The position numbers were made by a program, and so were the translations under genes. Shown here in pieces: positions 60,392-64,000 of a stretch of DNA of 64,000 bases. Under the pieces are notes generated by a model. The model did no database searches and was not told where the DNA came from. It saw only the letters and a program-made list of their open reading frames with translations. The stretch lies in the NCBI RefSeq assembly GCF_030929595.1, contig NZ_JAVFVR010000004.1, forward strand, positions 1 to 64,000. Direction: 5' to 3'. Positions within the stretch are counted from its first letter, which is position 1. Every line of letters begins with the position of its first letter. The DNA is from Flavobacterium sp. LHD-85. Lineage in GTDB: Bacteria > Bacteroidota > Bacteroidia > Flavobacteriales > Flavobacteriaceae.

Positions 60392-62044
60392 TTAGTTCAA
60401 CAAGGCTTTCGCATGATTTAAAGCTGAATCAGAAACGACTGCACCAGATAGCATTTGAGCAATTTCTATAACTCTTTCATCCTGAGACAAAAGCTTTAAC
60501 TCAGACTGCGTATCGTCTCCAACTGTAGATTTAGAAACTTTAAAATGAGAATCTCCTTTTGCAGCAATTTGAGGCAAATGCGTAATGGCAAATATTTGCA
60601 TTGTCGCACTCATTTCTTTCATGATTTCTCCCATTCTGATTGCAATTTCTCCAGAAACTCCTGTATCAATCTCATCAAAAATTAAAGTTGGCAATTTAGA
60701 ATATTTAGCCAAGATTGCTTTTACAGCCAACATGATACGAGACATCTCCCCTCCTGAAGCTACTTTTTTAAGCAATCCAAAATCAGTTCCTTTATTTGCA
60801 GAGAACAAAAATTGCAGTTCGTCTTTTCCGTTTAGGAAATACGTTTCCGAAGGCAACAATTCCATATTAAAGCGAGCATTTGGCATTCCTAAAGTTTCTA
60901 AAATAAAAACAAGCTGTTCTGATAATCTCGGAATTGCATTTACTCTGTTTTCATGTATTTTCGATGCGTAATTATCCAATTCAACCGCCTTTTCTTCAAT
61001 AATTTTAGACAAAGAAGCAATTTCTTCATCCATATTATCCAATTCCAATAAAGAATTTCCTAAATCTGATTGAATCTGAAGAAGATCATCTACAGAACTT
61101 ACCTGATGCTTTTTCTGCAAATTATAAATTAATTGCAATTTCTGATTTATCAATTCTAGTTGCGCCGGATCATTTAACAACTTCTCTGAACAGCTTTCTA
61201 ATTCTTTAGAAATATCATCAAACTCAATCGTTAAACTTGTAATTCTTTCAAATAGATTTTGATATTCGGGTGAAAAAGGAGCTACTTTTTGCAATGCATT
61301 TTTGATTTCATTCAAATTATGAAAAACGCCAAATTGTTCTTCATTTGCAATCGCTAAAGATTTATCTAGAGATTCTTTAATGATCTCAACATTATTCAGC
61401 TTTTCGTAATCAGCTTCTAATTCTGCCTGCTCTCCAGACTTTAACTGTGCAGCAACCAATTCATTTAATAAAAATATGTGGTATTCCTGCTCTTTTCCTG
61501 CATCACTTTGCTTTTTCAGTAATGCATTTAATTTTGATTTATCAGCTTTATAAGATTTAAGCAGTTTTTGATATTCAGCAATTACATCTGAATTATTAGC
61601 AATAGCATCAATAATTTTAAACTGTACGCTTTCATCTGACAACTCTTGAGTTTGCTGCTGTGAATGAATATCAATTAAATACAAACTTAAATCCTGCAAT
61701 TCCTGAAGATTTACTGGACTATCATTTATAAAAGCACGAGATTTACCAGACGGAAGAATTTCTCTTCTTATTATGGTTTCATCTTCATAATCTAAATCAT
61801 TGGCTTCAAAAAATTCTTTTAAATTATATTTTCCGATTTCAAACTGTGCTTCAATGACACATTTTTCTTCTTTATTTTTTAACGAAGTAAGATCTGCTCT
61901 TTTGCCCAAAACAAGGCCAATAGCTCCCAAAATAATCGATTTTCCTGCACCTGTCTCACCTGTAATTATAGAAAAACCTTTAGAAAAATCTATGGCTAGC
62001 TTTTCGATAAGAGCATAATTTTTAATTGACAGTGACGTAATCAT
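60392..62044 (-). CDS. recN: DNA repair protein RecN
   Basis: RecN is an SMC-like ATPase acting in double-strand-break repair. The 550-residue protein has the N-terminal Walker A FSIITGETGAGKSIILGAIG, coiled-coil arms (about 150-370), the ABC signature GLLKKVASGGEMSRIMLAVK and Walker B TLIFDEIDTGVSGEIAIRM. These are complete. It lies 63 bases downstream of the DUF4835 gene, on the same strand as coaBC, probably as one operon. Confidence 0.95.
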   Translation of the reverse strand: MITSLSIKNYALIEKLAIDFSKGFSIITGETGAGKSIILGAIGLVLGKRADLTSLKNKEEKCVIEAQFEIGKYNLKEFFEANDLDYEDETIIRREILPSGKSRAFINDSPVNLQELQDLSLYLIDIHSQQQTQELSDESVQFKIIDAIANNSDVIAEYQKLLKSYKADKSKLNALLKKQSDAGKEQEYHIFLLNELVAAQLKSGEQAELEADYEKLNNVEIIKESLDKSLAIANEEQFGVFHNLNEIKNALQKVAPFSPEYQNLFERITSLTIEFDDISKELESCSEKLLNDPAQLELINQKLQLIYNLQKKHQVSSVDDLLQIQSDLGNSLLELDNMDEEIASLSKIIEEKAVELDNYASKIHENRVNAIPRLSEQLVFILETLGMPNARFNMELLPSETYFLNGKDELQFLFSANKGTDFGLLKKVASGGEMSRIMLAVKAILAKYSKLPTLIFDEIDTGVSGEIAIRMGEIMKEMSATMQIFAITHLPQIAAKGDSHFKVSKSTVGDDTQSELKLLSQDERVIEIAQMLSGAVVSDSALNHAKALLN

Positions 62045-62107
62045 AGGGCAGTTTTGTAAAAATAAAAGTTATAATGATAATAAAGATGGTAAAACGGAAA
62101 AGCGAGA

Positions 62108-62992
62108 TTAGAATTTAATCTGTGACCATTTTGTAGAGTTTAACGGCGAAACTTTATTCAAAACATCCGTTAAATCGGTAATTGGAATGCTTGGCCCGCC
62201 AGAAAAAATAGAAACAATTTCATCTGATTTTGCATCAAAGAAAACTCGGGTTATAAAAGCATTTGGTTTTACTGAATTTAATTTTCCAATTAATAGCAAA
62301 GCATTTTTAATTTTTTCTTTTGCTGCTTTTTGATCCAAAGTCATTGCATCTAATCCAGTATGATAAGCATAAGTTGTTTGACGTAAATCGCTATAAGTTG
62401 GCGCAATCATATCATTAATTAAATAGTAACGGTTTTGAAGTCCGTCAGATTGGTTCCATCCTTTAAACCCGCCTTGCTGTGCAACATTAGCAATATTTTG
62501 TGCAGTTTGAAGATACGGATTTCCTGCCCCCATTTGAAAGGTATCAGCATCCATTCCCAAAATCACATAACAGTAGAAAGATATAACCGAAACCAGATTT
62601 GAATCGTAAGTGTTTGGATTAAACAGCAATGGTTCATACTCTGTGTATCTAAAATTAAAATCCTTATCGTTGTAATTTAAAACAGGAGAAGAATAAGTAG
62701 AATTAAAAATCAACCTAGAAGACTGCACCTGAATGGTTCCTGTAAACTGATCTGAACTGTTAGAAGACAGAGTAATGTACATTGAACAGTTTATTCTCTC
62801 ATTTTGTTTTAAAATAGAACCTGTCCAATCTGTTTTGTTTACAAACTCAGCCAAAGAAGTCTGGAGCGTTTTAAAAACCTGATTATTAGGATTTGTTAGA
62901 CGTTCTGTATTAATAGTAACTGTACAATTTAGCTGTTGCGCTTGCACAAAACCAAAGCTTAAAAACACGAATAGCGTAACTATCTTATTCAT
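62108..62992 (-). CDS. DUF4835-family secreted protein
   Basis: The 294-residue protein has a signal peptide (FGFVQAQQLN, about 19 residues) followed by the DUF4835 family pattern: NCTVTINTERLTNPNNQVFK, SFYCYVILGMDADTFQMGAG and GLQNRYYLINDMIAPTYSDL. The family is limited to Bacteroidota and has no assigned role. The gene lies between coaBC and recN, which I recall as a common arrangement in this group. Confidence 0.85.
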   Translation of the reverse strand: MNKIVTLFVFLSFGFVQAQQLNCTVTINTERLTNPNNQVFKTLQTSLAEFVNKTDWTGSILKQNERINCSMYITLSSNSSDQFTGTIQVQSSRLIFNSTYSSPVLNYNDKDFNFRYTEYEPLLFNPNTYDSNLVSVISFYCYVILGMDADTFQMGAGNPYLQTAQNIANVAQQGGFKGWNQSDGLQNRYYLINDMIAPTYSDLRQTTYAYHTGLDAMTLDQKAAKEKIKNALLLIGKLNSVKPNAFITRVFFDAKSDEIVSIFSGGPSIPITDLTDVLNKVSPLNSTKWSQIKF

Positions 62993-63062
62993 AATCGTCT
63001 AGATGTTAAATTTTATAAACATAAGTCGTTTCCAATTTATGTTTTCGGCGTATATTCTAAAT

Positions 63063-64000
63063 TTATGATTTTGAAAAATGCAGAATAACTTTATTCAAAA
63101 TATCAGCCGCTACAGATTCTTTTGATTTCAATTCCATTGGCTCAATTTCAAAATTTTTATCAATAAACGTTACTTTATTGGTTTCTTTTTTAAAACCGGC
63201 ACCTTTATCTTGTAAGGAATTTAAAACAATCAAATCTAAGTTTTTTTTCTGAATTTTCAACTTAGCATTTTCAATTTCATTTTCAGTCTCTAATGCAAAG
63301 CCAATCAAAAACTGATTTTTTTTGATAGCCCCCAAAGAAGACAGTATATCTTTTGTCTTTTCCAGCTCTATCGAAAATTCTTCTGTATTTTTCTTAATCT
63401 TTTGATCTGCAACAAATTTCGGTCTATAATCTGCAACAGCTGCAGCCGCGATTGCCACATCAACATCATTAAAATGCAAATGACAAGCATCGTACATTTC
63501 TTGAGCCGAAACAACATCAACCACTTTTATGAGACTGTTTTTCGCCTTCAAATGAGTTGGCCCTGCAATCAAAAACACTTCCGCCCCTAAGCTTGCCGCT
63601 TCATTAGCAATGTCAAACCCCATTTTTCCAGAAGAATGATTTCCAATAAAACGTACAGGGTCTATCGCTTCGTATGTCGGGCCAGCCGTAACTAATATTT
63701 TTTTTCCTTTTAATGGCAATTTACTTTCCAAATCAGCTTCTAAAAAAGCAACGATATTTTCAGGTTCAGCCATTCGGCCCTCACCTGACAAACCACTTGC
63801 CAATTCTCCGCTTTCAGCAGGAATCATAATGTTTCCGTACTGTTTTAACGCAGCAAAGCTAGATAAAGTTGAAGGATGTTTGTACATATCCAAGTCCATT
63901 GCTGGTGCAAAATAAACTGGACATTTTGCCGATAAATATGTGGCAATTAAAAGATTATCGCAATTTCCTGTCGCCATTTTAGACAAAGTATTTGCAGTCG
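63063..64000 (-). CDS. coaBC: Phosphopantothenoylcysteine decarboxylase / phosphopantothenate-cysteine ligase (3' part)
   Basis: CoaBC makes 4'-phosphopantetheine from phosphopantothenate and cysteine. The frame runs off the window; residues TANTLSKMATGNCDNLLIAT mark the end of the CoaC flavoprotein domain. The PAMDLDMYKHPST clamp is the usual PAMN site with Asp. The CoaB domain follows with KKILVTAGPTYEAIDPVRFI, GNHSSGKMGFDIANEAA and the C-terminal LIVLNSLQDKGAGFKKETNK. The apparent TTG start at 63986 is only the window-limited frame start; the real one is outside. Confidence 0.95.
   Translation of the reverse strand, partial: TANTLSKMATGNCDNLLIATYLSAKCPVYFAPAMDLDMYKHPSTLSSFAALKQYGNIMIPAESGELASGLSGEGRMAEPENIVAFLEADLESKLPLKGKKILVTAGPTYEAIDPVRFIGNHSSGKMGFDIANEAASLGAEVFLIAGPTHLKAKNSLIKVVDVVSAQEMYDACHLHFNDVDVAIAAAAVADYRPKFVADQKIKKNTEEFSIELEKTKDILSSLGAIKKNQFLIGFALETENEIENAKLKIQKKNLDLIVLNSLQDKGAGFKKETNKVTFIDKNFEIEPMELKSKESVAADILNKVILHFSKS

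Noticed and set aside
60585-60971. 128-codon plus-strand frame opposite recN
   Set aside because: It is an antisense shadow of recN with no recognisable motif.
1-64000. tRNA and rRNA genes
   Set aside because: I looked through the intergenic regions for cloverleaf and T-loop patterns and saw none. The gaps are explained by terminators and repeats. A tRNAscan run would settle it.

Overview
The window looks like chromosomal DNA of a Flavobacterium-type member of the Bacteroidota. The evidence is low-GC codon use, promoter-like TAnnTTTG boxes, signal-peptide and lipoprotein proteins with SCxND-type lipoboxes, two proteins with type IX secretion (T9SS) sorting domains, and a Bacteroidota-style arginine/proline cluster. 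No rRNA, tRNA or CRISPR array was seen. The only trace of a mobile element is the 3' end of an integrase/transposase at positions 1-107.

Layout. From 0.2 to 8 kb lie housekeeping and catabolic genes: a GNAT enzyme, guaC, miaE, glyA, fahA, a secreted endonuclease/exonuclease/phosphatase-fold protein and aguA. From 8 to 16 kb is a surface and envelope region: a choice-of-anchor lipoprotein, an OmpA-family protein, aguB, a small lipoprotein, a DUF808 membrane protein, a 39-residue membrane ORF, and a pair of secreted proteins with LRR-like and T9SS features. From 16 to 23 kb are clpB, ytxJ, two DUF2157-like membrane proteins and a T9SS-exported pectate lyase. From 23.4 to 35.2 kb a long minus-strand cluster encodes arginine and proline biosynthesis in the order GNAT-argG-argC-argD-proA-proB-(unknown)-argF'-argB-argE-argH. 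It is preceded by a structured leader containing a possible leader peptide.

From 35 to 50 kb are an M1 peptidase, a mutarotase-like protein, smpB, a Fic protein, pcm, an oxidoreductase, 3-hydroxybutyryl-CoA dehydrogenase, a YggS-type PLP protein, an exonuclease/GIY-YIG fusion, a potassium channel with a zinc ribbon, miaA and an acyl-ACP thioesterase. From 51.1 to 54.5 kb a compact, overlapping minus-strand operon encodes an unknown basic protein, the RNA ligase RtcB, the release-factor homologue PrfH and a TPR protein. This is probably an RNA/ribosome repair unit and is the most interesting system here. From 54.6 to 64 kb are a micro-ORF or small RNA, a two-component system, coaE, a glycosyltransferase, fabV, recN, a DUF4835 protein and the 3' part of coaBC.

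Several pathways connect. AguA and AguB make putrescine from agmatine, though their genes are separated. GlyA feeds one-carbon metabolism and FahA ends tyrosine breakdown. MiaA and MiaE act on the same tRNA base. SmpB, PrfH and RtcB all deal with stalled or damaged translation. Intergenic spaces are rich in small palindromic repeats. Two of these (13.1 kb and 49.1-49.2 kb) appear to be members of one structured-RNA-like family.
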